The notes under the pieces were generated by a model, which was not told the origin of the DNA, did not search any database, and was given only the letters and a program-made list of their open reading frames with translations. The translations under genes were made by a program, and so were the position numbers. Positions 9,076-17,748 of a DNA stretch of 64,000 nucleotides are shown piece by piece. How positions within the stretch are numbered: the first letter of the stretch is position 1; every line of letters begins with the position of its first letter. The stretch lies in assembly GCF_039523235.1 (NCBI RefSeq), contig NZ_BAAAEX010000008.1; one strand, given 5' to 3'. This DNA is from Castellaniella ginsengisoli (GTDB taxonomy: Bacteria; Pseudomonadota; Gammaproteobacteria; Burkholderiales; Burkholderiaceae_B).

Positions 9076-10437
9076 TCAGCGTTCGCGGAAGGCGTTGGAA
9101 TGCGCGCGCAGCACGGGCTTGAGCAGATACTGCATCAGCGTGCGCTTGCCCGTCAGGATGTGGACTTCGGCCATCATCCCGGGGATGATGGGCCGCTCGT
9201 CGCTGCCGACATAGGCGGTTTCCGTGCGGACCTTCACGATGTAATAGGAATTTCCCTTTTCGTCGGTGATGGAGTCGGCGCCGATTTCCTCGACCCGCCC
9301 CTGCAGGCCGCCGTAGATGGAAAAATCGTAGGCCGTGAATTTGACTTCGGCCTGCTGGCCCGGGTACAGGAAGCCGATGTCGCGCGGGTTGATGCGCACT
9401 TCGAGCAGCAGGGTATCGTCCGAGGGAACGATTTCCATGATGTCCTTGCCGGGTTGAACCACGCCGCCCACCGTGTTGGCAGTCAGGGTCTTGACGACGC
9501 CGTTGGCCGGCGAACGGATGCTGGACAGGGTCACGCGATCCACCAGGGCGACCTGGCTTTCCAGCAGGGCCGACAGCTTGGCGCGCGCGTCGGACAGGTC
9601 GGTGCGCGCCTGGTTGCGGAACGTGACCTCGGTCTCATTGAGCTTGGCCTCGGCCTCTTGGATGGAGGCCTGGATCTTGTCGATCTGGGCGGAGGCGGAC
9701 TTCTGCTCGCCGCAGAAACGCGCCACATCGCGCTGCAGGCGCAGCAGGTCCACCTGGGACACCGCGCCGCTGGACAGCAGCGGCTTGGTCAACGCATATT
9801 CGCGCGAGGCCAGGTCGCAACTGGTGGCGGCCTGGTCGCGGTTGGCGATGGTGGAGCGCAGTTCCTGCTGGCGCTGGTTGAGCTGTTCCCGGGCGACTTC
9901 CATATTGGCCTGCAGCTCCCGCACCCGGGCCGCCCAGACGTTGCGTTCCTGCTCGGCCAGGGCGGGGGCCTGGGCCTGGACGTCTTCGGGTGCCTGGTAG
10001 GGGATGTCGTTGGCGATGGCTTCCAGGCGGGCGATCTTGGCCTTCAGGGCCAGGGATTCGGCGCGGTTCTCCCCCAGGGACGAAGAGTAGCGCGTGGGAT
10101 CGATGCGCAGCAGCACCTGGTCCTTGACGACCTTGTCGCCGGGACGCACCAGGATTTCCTGGACGACACCGCCGTCCAGGCTCTGGATGACCTGGACCTG
10201 CCGCGAGGGCACGACCTTGCCCTCGCCGCGCACGACTTCGTCGATCTCGGCGGTGGACGCCCAGCCGACCAGCACGGCGACGGTGAACAGCGACATCCAG
10301 ATGAGCATGCGCGAACCGCGCGTGCGCTGCTGGCTGAGCGCCCACGCGGCGTCGCCGATCATGTCTTTGCCGCCGCCTTCTTGCTTGGGCGCGAAGGATT
10401 GCCGCAGGCCGGCGAGGAAATCTGGCAACAGGCCCAC
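9076..10437 (-). CDS. HlyD-family type I secretion adaptor (LapC-like)
   Basis: This membrane fusion protein links the ABC exporter to the outer membrane channel. It has 453 residues from a GTG at 10437, two bases after the exporter stop codon, so the two genes are probably translationally coupled. A single transmembrane helix lies at about 43-61. It is followed by a lipoyl/barrel-sandwich segment (residues ~65-110), a long coiled-coil hairpin (~120-290) and the second lipoyl half with the conserved RSPANGVVKTL-type motif. The C-terminus carries the family-typical IIPGMMAEVHILTGKRTLMQYLL. It likely serves export of the neighbouring retention-module adhesins. Confidence 0.92.
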   Translation of the reverse strand: MGLLPDFLAGLRQSFAPKQEGGGKDMIGDAAWALSQQRTRGSRMLIWMSLFTVAVLVGWASTAEIDEVVRGEGKVVPSRQVQVIQSLDGGVVQEILVRPGDKVVKDQVLLRIDPTRYSSSLGENRAESLALKAKIARLEAIANDIPYQAPEDVQAQAPALAEQERNVWAARVRELQANMEVAREQLNQRQQELRSTIANRDQAATSCDLASREYALTKPLLSSGAVSQVDLLRLQRDVARFCGEQKSASAQIDKIQASIQEAEAKLNETEVTFRNQARTDLSDARAKLSALLESQVALVDRVTLSSIRSPANGVVKTLTANTVGGVVQPGKDIMEIVPSDDTLLLEVRINPRDIGFLYPGQQAEVKFTAYDFSIYGGLQGRVEEIGADSITDEKGNSYYIVKVRTETAYVGSDERPIIPGMMAEVHILTGKRTLMQYLLKPVLRAHSNAFRER

Positions 10438-10439
10438 GA

Positions 10440-12659
10440 TCAGCTCCTGCGGGCGCCGCCGACGCGGCCCTGGCGCAAGGCCTCGACGACCTGGGCCTTG
10501 GGCCCGTCGGCCACGACGCGGCCGTGATCGATGACCATCAAGCGGTCGACCAGATCCAGCAGGGACGTGCGGTGCGTGACCAGGATCAGCGTCTTGCCCG
10601 CGCTGGCGGCCTTCAGGCGGGCCTTGAGCTGCGATTCGCTCTGGTGGTCCATATTGCTGCTGGGTTCGTCGAGCAGCAGGATCTGCGGGTCGTTGACCAG
10701 GGCGCGGGCGATGGCGATGGACTGGCGCTGGCCGCCGGACAAGGAATCGCCGCGCTCGCCGATGATCATGTCGTAGCCTTCCGGATGGGTGGCGGCGAAT
10801 TCGTCCACCCCGGCCAGGGTGGCGGCGCGCAGGACGTCCTCGTCGGTGGCGAACGGCGAGGCGATGGTCAGGTTGTGCTTCAGCGTGCCGTAGAACAGCA
10901 CCGGGTCCTGGGGCACGTAGCCGACGGCGCGGCGCACGTCGGCCGGGTCGATCTGGTTCAGGTCGATGCCGTCGATGAGCACGGCGCCGGAGGTCGGGGC
11001 ATAGAGTTTCAGAATGAGCTTTTCAAGCGTGGTCTTGCCCGAGCCGATGCGGCCGATGATGCCGACCTTTTCGCCGGGCTGGATGCGGAAGCTGATGTCG
11101 TCGAGAGCCGCCAGAGAGCTGTTGGGATAGGCGAAGGTGACCCCCTGGAACTCGACGCCGCCCTGCAGCAGGGGCCGCGGCATGAAGGCGCGGTCGGCCG
11201 GGCGCTCGACCGGCATGCCCATGTAGTTGTCGATCGACTTCAGGGACGCCTTGGCGTTGTGGTACTGCATCATCAGGCCCACGACCTGGCCCAGCGGCGC
11301 GAGACAGCGCCCGGAAATCATGGAGGCCGCGATGATGCCGCCCATGGTCATGCCTTCCTGGACCAGATAGACGCCGATCACGACGACGGAGATATTGACC
11401 AGTTGCTGGCTGGTCTGCACGAAGCTGACGGTGATCGACGAGGTGAGCTTGATGTGCGCCCCCAATTCGGCCAGCCAGCGGGTGGACTCTTCCCACATGC
11501 GCTGGGAATAGCTCTGGGCATTCAGGGCCTTGACGGTCTCCATGCCGTTCAAGGCCTCGATCAGGCCGGCGTTGCGCTGCGCGCCGGCCTGGAAGGATTC
11601 AAGGGTCATTTTCTCGACCCGCGCCAGGGAAAACAGCGACACGGCCAGGATGACGACGATGGCCACCAGGGGCGGCAGCACCATCCAGGGCGAGATCCAG
11701 GCCAGCACGGCCAGGAACAGCAGCACGAAGGGCAGGTCCACCAGCGTGGTCAGGCTGGCCGAGGCGATGAAGTCGCGCACGGACTCGAAGGACCGCAAAT
11801 TGGAGGCAAAGGAGCCTACGGACACCGGGCGGCTCTCCATGCGCAGATCGAGAACCTGCTCCATGATGCGCGAGGACAGTTCGACATCCACCCGCTTGCT
11901 GGCGATATCCACGACGTAGGCGCGGATGGCGGTCAGCACCAGGTTGAACACCATGGCCAAGGCGATGCCGATGGTCAGCGCCCAGAGCGTCTCGACCGCG
12001 CTGTTGGGGATGACGCGGTCATAGATGTTCATCGTGTACAGCGGCATGACCAGCGCAAAGATGTTGATCAGCACGGCGGCAGCCACGGCATCGCGGTAGA
12101 GCTTCCAGTTGCCCAGCATCGCGGCCCAGAACCAATGGCCGCTGCGCGCCCGCATGTGGGCATCCTGGGTGCGGTCCTCGGTGCGGTAGCGCGGCTGCAC
12201 GAAACAGGCCAGGCCGGCATACTCGGCTTCCAGTTCGGCGCGCGGAACCTCGACGGGCTCGGCCGCCTCGGGATAATGGACCAGATAATGATCCTGGCGC
12301 TCGAGGATCAACACGCAGGCGCGCTGGTTCTTGAGGAACAGGATGGCCGGCATGAGGCCGCGAGACCAGTTGCCCAGGGCCCGGCGCACGATGCGGGTGC
12401 CGCATTGCGCGCGGCTGGCGGCCCGCCCCAGCAAGGACGGCGTCAGGCACTGATCGACCAGAGGCAGGCCCGAGGACAACTGCTGCGCCGTGCAGGGCCG
12501 GCCCAGCAGCCGCGTGATCAGGACCAGGCTGCCCAGCAGGGAATCATCATGCAACTGGTGCGGCATGGCGCCCGGCAATTCCGGCGTCGCTTCCGTGTCG
12601 GCGGGGGTGGGGATGTCGGCTCGAGCAGCCATGGCGGCGGAGGCCTCAGAGGATGGCAT
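10440..12659 (-). CDS. Type I secretion ABC permease/ATPase (LapB-like)
   Basis: This 739-residue exporter powers secretion of RTX adhesins across the inner membrane. The N-terminus is a C39 peptidase-like domain that lacks the catalytic cysteine (DDSLLGSL at the expected site), as in LapB-type exporters that do not process their substrate. A six-helix ABC membrane domain follows (about 160-450). The nucleotide-binding domain has Walker A GRIGSGKTT (near 536), signature LSGGQRQ (near 643), Walker B ILLLDEPSSNMD (near 663) and a switch His in VTHRTS. The start at 12659 overlaps the end of the small upstream gene; an in-frame ATG at 12632 is an alternative. The stop is two bases before the adaptor GTG. 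Confidence 0.93.
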   Translation of the reverse strand: MPSSEASAAMAARADIPTPADTEATPELPGAMPHQLHDDSLLGSLVLITRLLGRPCTAQQLSSGLPLVDQCLTPSLLGRAASRAQCGTRIVRRALGNWSRGLMPAILFLKNQRACVLILERQDHYLVHYPEAAEPVEVPRAELEAEYAGLACFVQPRYRTEDRTQDAHMRARSGHWFWAAMLGNWKLYRDAVAAAVLINIFALVMPLYTMNIYDRVIPNSAVETLWALTIGIALAMVFNLVLTAIRAYVVDIASKRVDVELSSRIMEQVLDLRMESRPVSVGSFASNLRSFESVRDFIASASLTTLVDLPFVLLFLAVLAWISPWMVLPPLVAIVVILAVSLFSLARVEKMTLESFQAGAQRNAGLIEALNGMETVKALNAQSYSQRMWEESTRWLAELGAHIKLTSSITVSFVQTSQQLVNISVVVIGVYLVQEGMTMGGIIAASMISGRCLAPLGQVVGLMMQYHNAKASLKSIDNYMGMPVERPADRAFMPRPLLQGGVEFQGVTFAYPNSSLAALDDISFRIQPGEKVGIIGRIGSGKTTLEKLILKLYAPTSGAVLIDGIDLNQIDPADVRRAVGYVPQDPVLFYGTLKHNLTIASPFATDEDVLRAATLAGVDEFAATHPEGYDMIIGERGDSLSGGQRQSIAIARALVNDPQILLLDEPSSNMDHQSESQLKARLKAASAGKTLILVTHRTSLLDLVDRLMVIDHGRVVADGPKAQVVEALRQGRVGGARRS

Positions 12660-12867
12660 CGTCGTCGGAGATCAGGTTCAGCGCGCCTTGCAGGCGCTGG
12701 CGGGTACGCTTTCGCTCGGCAAGTTTTTCCAGCGCCTGGGGCGGCAGGTCGGTGAGGCGCAGGGATCCGTTGGCAATCAATGCATCGATCAGATCCTCCA
12801 GGACGCGGATGAATCCGGCGTCCAGTTCGGAGAGGTCCTGCTTGAAACGTTCGTGATCGTGGGCCAT
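12646..12867 (-). CDS. Small acidic helical protein in the type I secretion operon, function unknown
   Basis: The protein has 73 residues from an ATG at 12867 preceded by GGGGGAAT. A longer reading to 12933 is possible but has no good ribosome site. It is highly charged and predicted mostly helical, without signal peptide, membrane segment or cysteines. It begins MAHDHERFKQDLSELD and ends in a Lys/Arg-rich segment followed by SDDDAIL. It sits between the TolC-like gene and the ABC gene and overlaps the latter's start, so it is probably co-translated with it. The family is not recognised. A role in exporter assembly or adhesin handling is inference from position only. Confidence 0.65.
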   Translation of the reverse strand: MAHDHERFKQDLSELDAGFIRVLEDLIDALIANGSLRLTDLPPQALEKLAERKRTRQRLQGALNLISDDDAIL

Positions 12868-12899
12868 CGGCATTCCCCCAAGCTGCTGGGAAAGCCGGG

Positions 12900-12958
12900 C
12901 CGCCGCAACTGCGGCGGAACGCCAGGCCTTCACCTTCAGACCGGGCCGCGAGGCCCGG
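12900..12958. other. Two strong hairpins between the TolC-like gene and the small gene
   Basis: CCGCCGCA-AC-TGCGGCGG (12900-12917) and CCGGGCC-GCGA-GGCCCGG (12941-12958) are perfect stems. Neither is followed by a T-run, so they are more likely mRNA stability or attenuation elements than classic terminators. They separate the outer membrane channel gene from the rest of the secretion operon. Confidence 0.5.
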
Positions 12959-12987
12959 GTATCGCTTCAGTGTTCAGTAGTGAAAGG

Positions 12988-14478
12988 TTAGTTCCAGCCA
13001 CTGGCCTTGCCGGCCGGCTGCCCGGCGGGCGTCAGCACGGGCGGCTTGAGGTCGGATTGATAGTTGACCTGGATAGGCTGCAGGTTGCGGGTATCCGGCA
13101 GCGGCGTCAGGCAGGCCTGGAGCACTTCATCGGGGAACTGAAGCTTGGCGGCCTCTTCCGGTTGCTCCAGATAGGGGTCGGCCAGGCCCAGGGCGGGCAG
13201 CAACTGGTGAGACAGGGCCAGCCAGCGGTATTCGGCCACGCGCAGGTCGAAGGCCCCGTTGGTGAGCGCCTGGCGCGCATCGAACAGCTCGTTTTCGGTG
13301 TCCAGCAGATCCAGCAAGGTGCGCTGGCCGATCTTGAACTGCTGCATGTAGGCCACGCGCACCTGGGCGATGTCGCGTTCGTGCTGCTGCAGAAAGGGCA
13401 TCTGCTGGCGCAGGCGCTCGACATTGTTCCAGGCGATGGAGAGCTCTTGCTGGACATTGCGGCAGGTGTAGTCGCGCACATCCCGGGCGGCGTAGGTCTG
13501 GGCGGCGGTCTGGCGCACGCGCGCCGCATCGGCCCCCCCGCGGAACAGGTTGAACGTCGCCATCAACTGGACGTTCGAGCTTTGCGTGGTCTCGTCGTTG
13601 ATGTAGGGAGGATCCGAACGGTCGCGCCCGGTGGCGGCGCGCAATTCCAGCGTGGGCGAGAAGCGGCCCTGGGCCGAGGCCTTGCCGCGTTCGGCCGCCT
13701 GGACCAGCGCCTGCTTGGACAGCACGGAGGGATTGACGCGCACGGACTGGCTGAAGTCGGCCGGATCCTTGGGCAGCATCGTATCGACGCCGGGCGCATC
13801 GCTCAGGGTTTCGGCCGGCACCTGCCCGACGATGCGCTGGTAGCGCTGGGTGACGTCATTCAGATTGCCGGTGGCCGTCATGAGGTTGGTCTGGGCCAGG
13901 GCCAGACGGGCCTGGGCCTGGACTTCGTCCACCCCCCGGCCAACGCCCGAGGAACTGCGCTCGGCGATCTGGCCCAGGATGTCTTTGTGCAGGTTGTAGT
14001 TCTGCTTCGCCAGGGCGACTTGCTCGCGGAAGCGTTGAACGTCCAGATAGGCCTGGGTCGCTTGCTGGGCCAGGTCGTCGACCGTGGCTTTCAAGGTGTA
14101 GTAGTCGGCCAGTTTTTCAAAGCCAAGCTGGCGCACATCGTTGATCGTGGAAAAACCATCGAACAGCAACTGGCGCAAAGACAGGCTGTAACCGCTGCGC
14201 GACCAATCCGTCGAGCCGTTGGTGCTGGTGCTGCCGCGGTATTCGCGGCCCGTCCAGCCCTGCAGATTGACTTCGGGCAGCAAAGCGCCGCGGCGGACCT
14301 TCTGGCCTTCGAGACCGGACTGGAAGTTGTGGAACTGCGCCCCGACTTCGGGATTGTGCAAAACAGCGGCCTCGACGGCCTGGGGAAGCGTGACGTTGTC
14401 GGCGAAAGCCAGGCAGGCAAACGCGAAAGCGAGGGCTGCCCCGAGGGCGGTCAATGCCGATTTTTTATGATGGGCCAT
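12988..14478 (-). CDS. TolC-family outer membrane channel of the type I system (LapE-like)
   Basis: The product has 496 residues from an ATG at 14478 with AGGAG eight bases upstream. An in-frame ATG further upstream at 14550 lacks a ribosome site and would bury the signal peptide. Residues 1-24 form a Sec signal (AALAFAFACLAFA). The rest has the two repeats of the outer membrane efflux family, with long helices and the typical opening VTLPQAVEAAVLHNPEV. It should form the trimeric outer membrane exit duct; in Lap systems the channel is also the place where the retention module plugs. It is first in the minus-strand order channel, small protein, ABC, adaptor, regulator, adhesins. Confidence 0.92.
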   Translation of the reverse strand: MAHHKKSALTALGAALAFAFACLAFADNVTLPQAVEAAVLHNPEVGAQFHNFQSGLEGQKVRRGALLPEVNLQGWTGREYRGSTSTNGSTDWSRSGYSLSLRQLLFDGFSTINDVRQLGFEKLADYYTLKATVDDLAQQATQAYLDVQRFREQVALAKQNYNLHKDILGQIAERSSSGVGRGVDEVQAQARLALAQTNLMTATGNLNDVTQRYQRIVGQVPAETLSDAPGVDTMLPKDPADFSQSVRVNPSVLSKQALVQAAERGKASAQGRFSPTLELRAATGRDRSDPPYINDETTQSSNVQLMATFNLFRGGADAARVRQTAAQTYAARDVRDYTCRNVQQELSIAWNNVERLRQQMPFLQQHERDIAQVRVAYMQQFKIGQRTLLDLLDTENELFDARQALTNGAFDLRVAEYRWLALSHQLLPALGLADPYLEQPEEAAKLQFPDEVLQACLTPLPDTRNLQPIQVNYQSDLKPPVLTPAGQPAGKASGWN

Positions 14479-14973
14479 GTTCAATGCTCCTGAACTCGGA
14501 AACCGGCGCGGATGAGAGATCGCCGTGTTTTGTACTTGAGAGTCACACACCCGAATCGCGCGCAGGGCTACAGCCCGGACCAGAATTGGGTGCCGGCACC
14601 ACGATCAAGTGATCGAACGGGGTCGGGGAGACCGATGATACCGTGCCTTACGGGGGGCGGCGCAACCGCCAGATGCATCAGTATCGGATCAGCATGGAAT
14701 TAGACAGGGCTTACGCCCATTGGCAAGTCGGAGCTTCCGGTTTCTGGCCGGAATTCTTGAAGCATGAACTTGCGTCTTGGCACGTTTCAGAATCAAAACG
14801 TAGGGATATTGTATGAACCCCGATCAACTGTGACTAGTGTTGACATCCTTTAAAAATGAAGAATTGGCAAGATTTAAGGGTAATTCCCAGGAAGATCGAG
14901 CGGCACGGCCCGCCAGCGCGCCCGCCGGCCCCCAAGCCACGTACAATCACGACAGCCACGCCCGACCGCTGCC
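14479..14973. other. Gene-free divergent intergenic region
   Basis: About 495 bases separate the TolC-like gene (minus) from the AEC carrier (plus). The stretch 14780-14885 is markedly AT-rich compared with its surroundings and contains TTGACA at 14840-14845, a possible -35 without a clear -10. Both genes must be transcribed from here. No credible ORF, RNA gene or repeat was recognised. Confidence 0.5.
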
Positions 14974-15867
14974 ATGTCCGTCATCCTGCTCATCCTGCCC
15001 GACTTCCTGCTGATCGCCCTGGGCTGGGTTCTGCTCCACCGCCTGGGGTTTGACCGGACTTTCTTCGCCGGCGCCGAAAAGCTGGTTTACTTCGTCCTGT
15101 TTCCCGCGCTGCTGTTTCATTCGATCACCCGCACGCCGTTGGATTTAAACAACACCACGGTGTTGCTGGCCGCCAGCACCGGTGTCATGGCCGGCGGCAT
15201 CGCACTGGCCTGGCTGGGCCGCCTGGCCGTACGGCCGGACCCGGCCGCGCATGCCTCGGTCGCTCAATGCGGTTTCCGCTTCAATACCTACCTGGCCCTG
15301 TCCCTGGCCGGCGGACTGGCCTGGTCGGGCGCGCAAACGACCATGGCGGTGCTCGTGGGCTTTGCCGTGCCCCTGAGCAACATCGGCGCAGTGCACGCCC
15401 TGGCCAGCCGCCACGGCGGCCACGCCTTGCGCGAGATCGCGCGCAATCCCTTCATCCTGGCCACATTGGCCGCACTGGCCTGCAATCTGCTGCGCGTGCC
15501 CATCCCCCCCGCCCTGGACGCCACGCTCGGCCGCCTGGGATCCTGCGCGATCGCGGTCGGCCTGCTGTGCGTGGGCGCCACCCTGTCCCTGCAAGGCGGA
15601 CGCGCCCATGCCCCCCTGATCGCCTGGATGGTGGCGGCCAAACTCGTCCTGCTGCCGCCGATCGCGCTGGCGCTGGCCTGGGCGCTGAACCTGTCGACGG
15701 GCGAACGGCTGGTGCTGCTGTTGTTCAGCGCCTTGCCCACCGCTTCGTCAGCCCATGTGCTGGCGGCCCGCATGGGCGGCGACGGCCGATTGGTGGCGGT
15801 GACCATGTCGATCGGCACCTTGCTGTCCGCCATCACGCTGCCGCTGTGGCTGGACGCCGTGACCTGA
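14974..15867 (+). CDS. AEC-family (auxin efflux carrier-like) transporter
   Basis: The protein has 297 residues and about ten hydrophobic segments arranged as two five-helix halves, as in the bacterial AEC family of malonate/malate/amino-acid permeases. The N-terminus starts directly in a membrane helix (MSVILLILPDFLLIALG), and the conserved asparagine/proline-rich crossover occurs near GFAVPLSNIGAVH. The substrate cannot be told from sequence. The stop is 18 bases before tsaE, so it may be co-transcribed with the tsaE-amiC pair. Confidence 0.88.
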   Translation: MSVILLILPDFLLIALGWVLLHRLGFDRTFFAGAEKLVYFVLFPALLFHSITRTPLDLNNTTVLLAASTGVMAGGIALAWLGRLAVRPDPAAHASVAQCGFRFNTYLALSLAGGLAWSGAQTTMAVLVGFAVPLSNIGAVHALASRHGGHALREIARNPFILATLAALACNLLRVPIPPALDATLGRLGSCAIAVGLLCVGATLSLQGGRAHAPLIAWMVAAKLVLLPPIALALAWALNLSTGERLVLLLFSALPTASSAHVLAARMGGDGRLVAVTMSIGTLLSAITLPLWLDAVT

Positions 15868-15885
15868 ACCCGGAAAGCCTTTGCC

Positions 15886-16395
15886 ATGACTTCTGCCCCG
15901 CCCCCCTTCCTGGACTGGCCCCTGCCGGACGAAGACGCCACCGGCGTGCTGGCGCAGCGCCTGGCTGCCTTGGCGTGCGGCCGCGTGCCGGGCGGCCCCG
16001 CCGCAGGCGGCCGCATCCATCTGCGCGGCGAGCTGGGCGCCGGCAAAACCAGCCTGGCCCGGGCCCTGCTGCGGGCCGGCGGCGTGACCGGCCGGATCAA
16101 GAGTCCCAGCTACGCGCTTCTTGAAAGCTATAACGTTTCTAACTTATACTTCTATCACTTTGATTTCTATAGATTTAGCGATGCGCATGAATGGCGGGAC
16201 GCGGGTTTCGACGAGTTACTCGGCGAACACGCGGTCGTCCTGATCGAATGGCCCGAGCAGGCGGGCACCCGTCTGCCGCCCCCGGATCTGGACATCCGCC
16301 TGGATTACGCCGGCGACGGCCGGCACGCCCGCCTGACCGCCTGCAGTGAAAAAGGACAACAATGGCTGACGCATCTGGACCCGTCCCGTCGATGA
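15886..16395 (+). CDS. tsaE: tRNA threonylcarbamoyladenosine biosynthesis ATPase TsaE
   Basis: The protein has 169 residues. TsaE is the ATPase partner of TsaB/TsaD that allows repeated cycles of t6A37 formation on ANN-decoding tRNAs. The P-loop GELGAGKTSLARALL is at about residues 46-60, and the family motif IKSPSYALLESY follows. Downstream, FYRFSDAHEWRDAGFDELL and VVLIEWPEQAG match the conserved D-YR and WPE segments. A central stretch (16120-16180) is noticeably AT-rich for this genome. The end overlaps the start of amiC by about 34 bases; the tsaE-amiC pairing is common in proteobacteria. Confidence 0.95.
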   Translation: MTSAPPPFLDWPLPDEDATGVLAQRLAALACGRVPGGPAAGGRIHLRGELGAGKTSLARALLRAGGVTGRIKSPSYALLESYNVSNLYFYHFDFYRFSDAHEWRDAGFDELLGEHAVVLIEWPEQAGTRLPPPDLDIRLDYAGDGRHARLTACSEKGQQWLTHLDPSRR

Positions 16396-17726
16396 GGCCC
16401 CCCGCCGCGCCCTTGCGGCGCAAGCTGATCGCGGGCGGCTGCACGCTGCTGCTGCTGCCGCTGGTGCCCGGCCTGGCGCGGGCCGCCACCATCGTCGCGG
16501 TGCGCACCTGGCCGGCCGACGAATACACGCGCGTCACCCTGGAAATGGACACCGAGCTGAAGGCGGAACACTTCACGCTCGACAGCCCGCATCGCCTCGT
16601 GGTGGACATCGAGGGCGTCCAGCTCAGCACGGCCATCAACGATCTGGTGTCCAAGATCAGGCCCAACGATCCCTACATCAGCGCAGTGCGCGTGGGCCAG
16701 AACCGCCCCAATGTCGTCCGGCTGGTCTTCGACCTGAAGCAGGATGTCGCCCCGCAGGTCTTCACGCTCAAGCCCATCGGGGAATACAAGTACCGCCTGG
16801 TGCTCGACCTGTATCCGAAGATCGCGCAGGATCCCTTGATGGCCCTGCTCAAGGATACGGAAAACGATCCGCTGGCCGGCATCCTGGAAAGCCTCGCCCA
16901 GGGCGGGCCCTCCGAAGCGCCGATCCCCTCGGTAGAGGGCCAGAAACTGCCGCCCACGGCCCGCAAGCCGCCCGAAGGCGCGCCGCCGCCCCCGCCGCGC
17001 ACGGCGCCGGGGCCGCGGCCGGGCCGGCCCATCCTGGTTGCGCTGGATCCCGGCCACGGCGGCGAGGATCCGGGCGCCATCGGCAAGCGCGGCACCCGCG
17101 AAAAAGACATCGTCCTGCAGATCGCGCTGCGGTTGAAAAAGCTGATCGATGCCCAGCCTGGCATGCGCGCCTATCTGACCCGCGACCGCGATTATTTCGT
17201 GCCGTTGAACGTGCGGGTGCAGAAAGCGCGCCGGGTCCAGGCCGACCTGTTCATCTCCATCCACGCGGATGCCTGGATCAAGCCGACGGCGCGCGGTTCG
17301 TCGGTATGGGCGCTGTCGCAGCATGGCGCCACGAGTTCCGCAGCCCGATGGCTGGCGAAAAAGGAAAACGACGCCGACCTGATCGGCGGAGTGAACCTGG
17401 GCGCGCACAACGCCCAGGTGGCCAAGGTGCTGCTGGATTTGTCCACCGGAGCCCAGATCAACGACTCCATCCGGGTCGGCACCCAAGTCCTGAAAGAAAT
17501 CGGCAAGATCAACAAGCTGCACAAGAACCGCATCGAGCGCGCGGGCTTCGCCGTCCTGAAAGCGCCCGACATCCCGTCGATCCTGATCGAGACGGCCTTC
17601 ATCAGCAATCCCCAGGAAGAACAACTGCTGCGCACGCCGGCGCACCAGCAGCGCATCGCCCATGCGGTGCTGAGCGGAATCCAGGATTATTTCTCGGCGC
17701 ACCCCGCCCTCGCGCGGCGCGGCTGA
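16362..17726 (+). CDS. amiC: N-acetylmuramoyl-L-alanine amidase AmiC
   Basis: This periplasmic zinc amidase cleaves peptide stems from septal peptidoglycan during daughter-cell separation. It has 454 residues from the ATG at 16362, chosen for its AAGGA site; an ATG at 16392, which overlaps the tsaE stop as ATGA, is an alternative. Residues 18-41 look like a twin-arginine signal (LRRKLIAGG, then a hydrophobic core ending GLARA), as in E. coli AmiC. An AMIN targeting domain spans about 45-145, then a Pro-rich linker near 200-220. The Amidase_3 domain (about 224-445) has zinc ligands in DPGHGGEDPG, the Glu of REKD and SIHAD, and the catalytic Glu in ILIETAFISN. Confidence 0.95.
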   Translation: MADASGPVPSMRPPAAPLRRKLIAGGCTLLLLPLVPGLARAATIVAVRTWPADEYTRVTLEMDTELKAEHFTLDSPHRLVVDIEGVQLSTAINDLVSKIRPNDPYISAVRVGQNRPNVVRLVFDLKQDVAPQVFTLKPIGEYKYRLVLDLYPKIAQDPLMALLKDTENDPLAGILESLAQGGPSEAPIPSVEGQKLPPTARKPPEGAPPPPPRTAPGPRPGRPILVALDPGHGGEDPGAIGKRGTREKDIVLQIALRLKKLIDAQPGMRAYLTRDRDYFVPLNVRVQKARRVQADLFISIHADAWIKPTARGSSVWALSQHGATSSAARWLAKKENDADLIGGVNLGAHNAQVAKVLLDLSTGAQINDSIRVGTQVLKEIGKINKLHKNRIERAGFAVLKAPDIPSILIETAFISNPQEEQLLRTPAHQQRIAHAVLSGIQDYFSAHPALARRG

Positions 17727-17748
17727 TCCGGCCCGGCCGGGCGCCGCC

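Noticed and set aside
10440..11000. Active C39 peptidase exporter for bacteriocins
   Set aside because: The N-terminal domain lacks the catalytic cysteine and the neighbours are adhesins, so this is a LapB-like exporter.
14479..14973. Small RNA or hidden gene in the AT-rich gap
   Set aside because: No terminator, conserved motif or convincing ORF is seen; only an isolated TTGACA.
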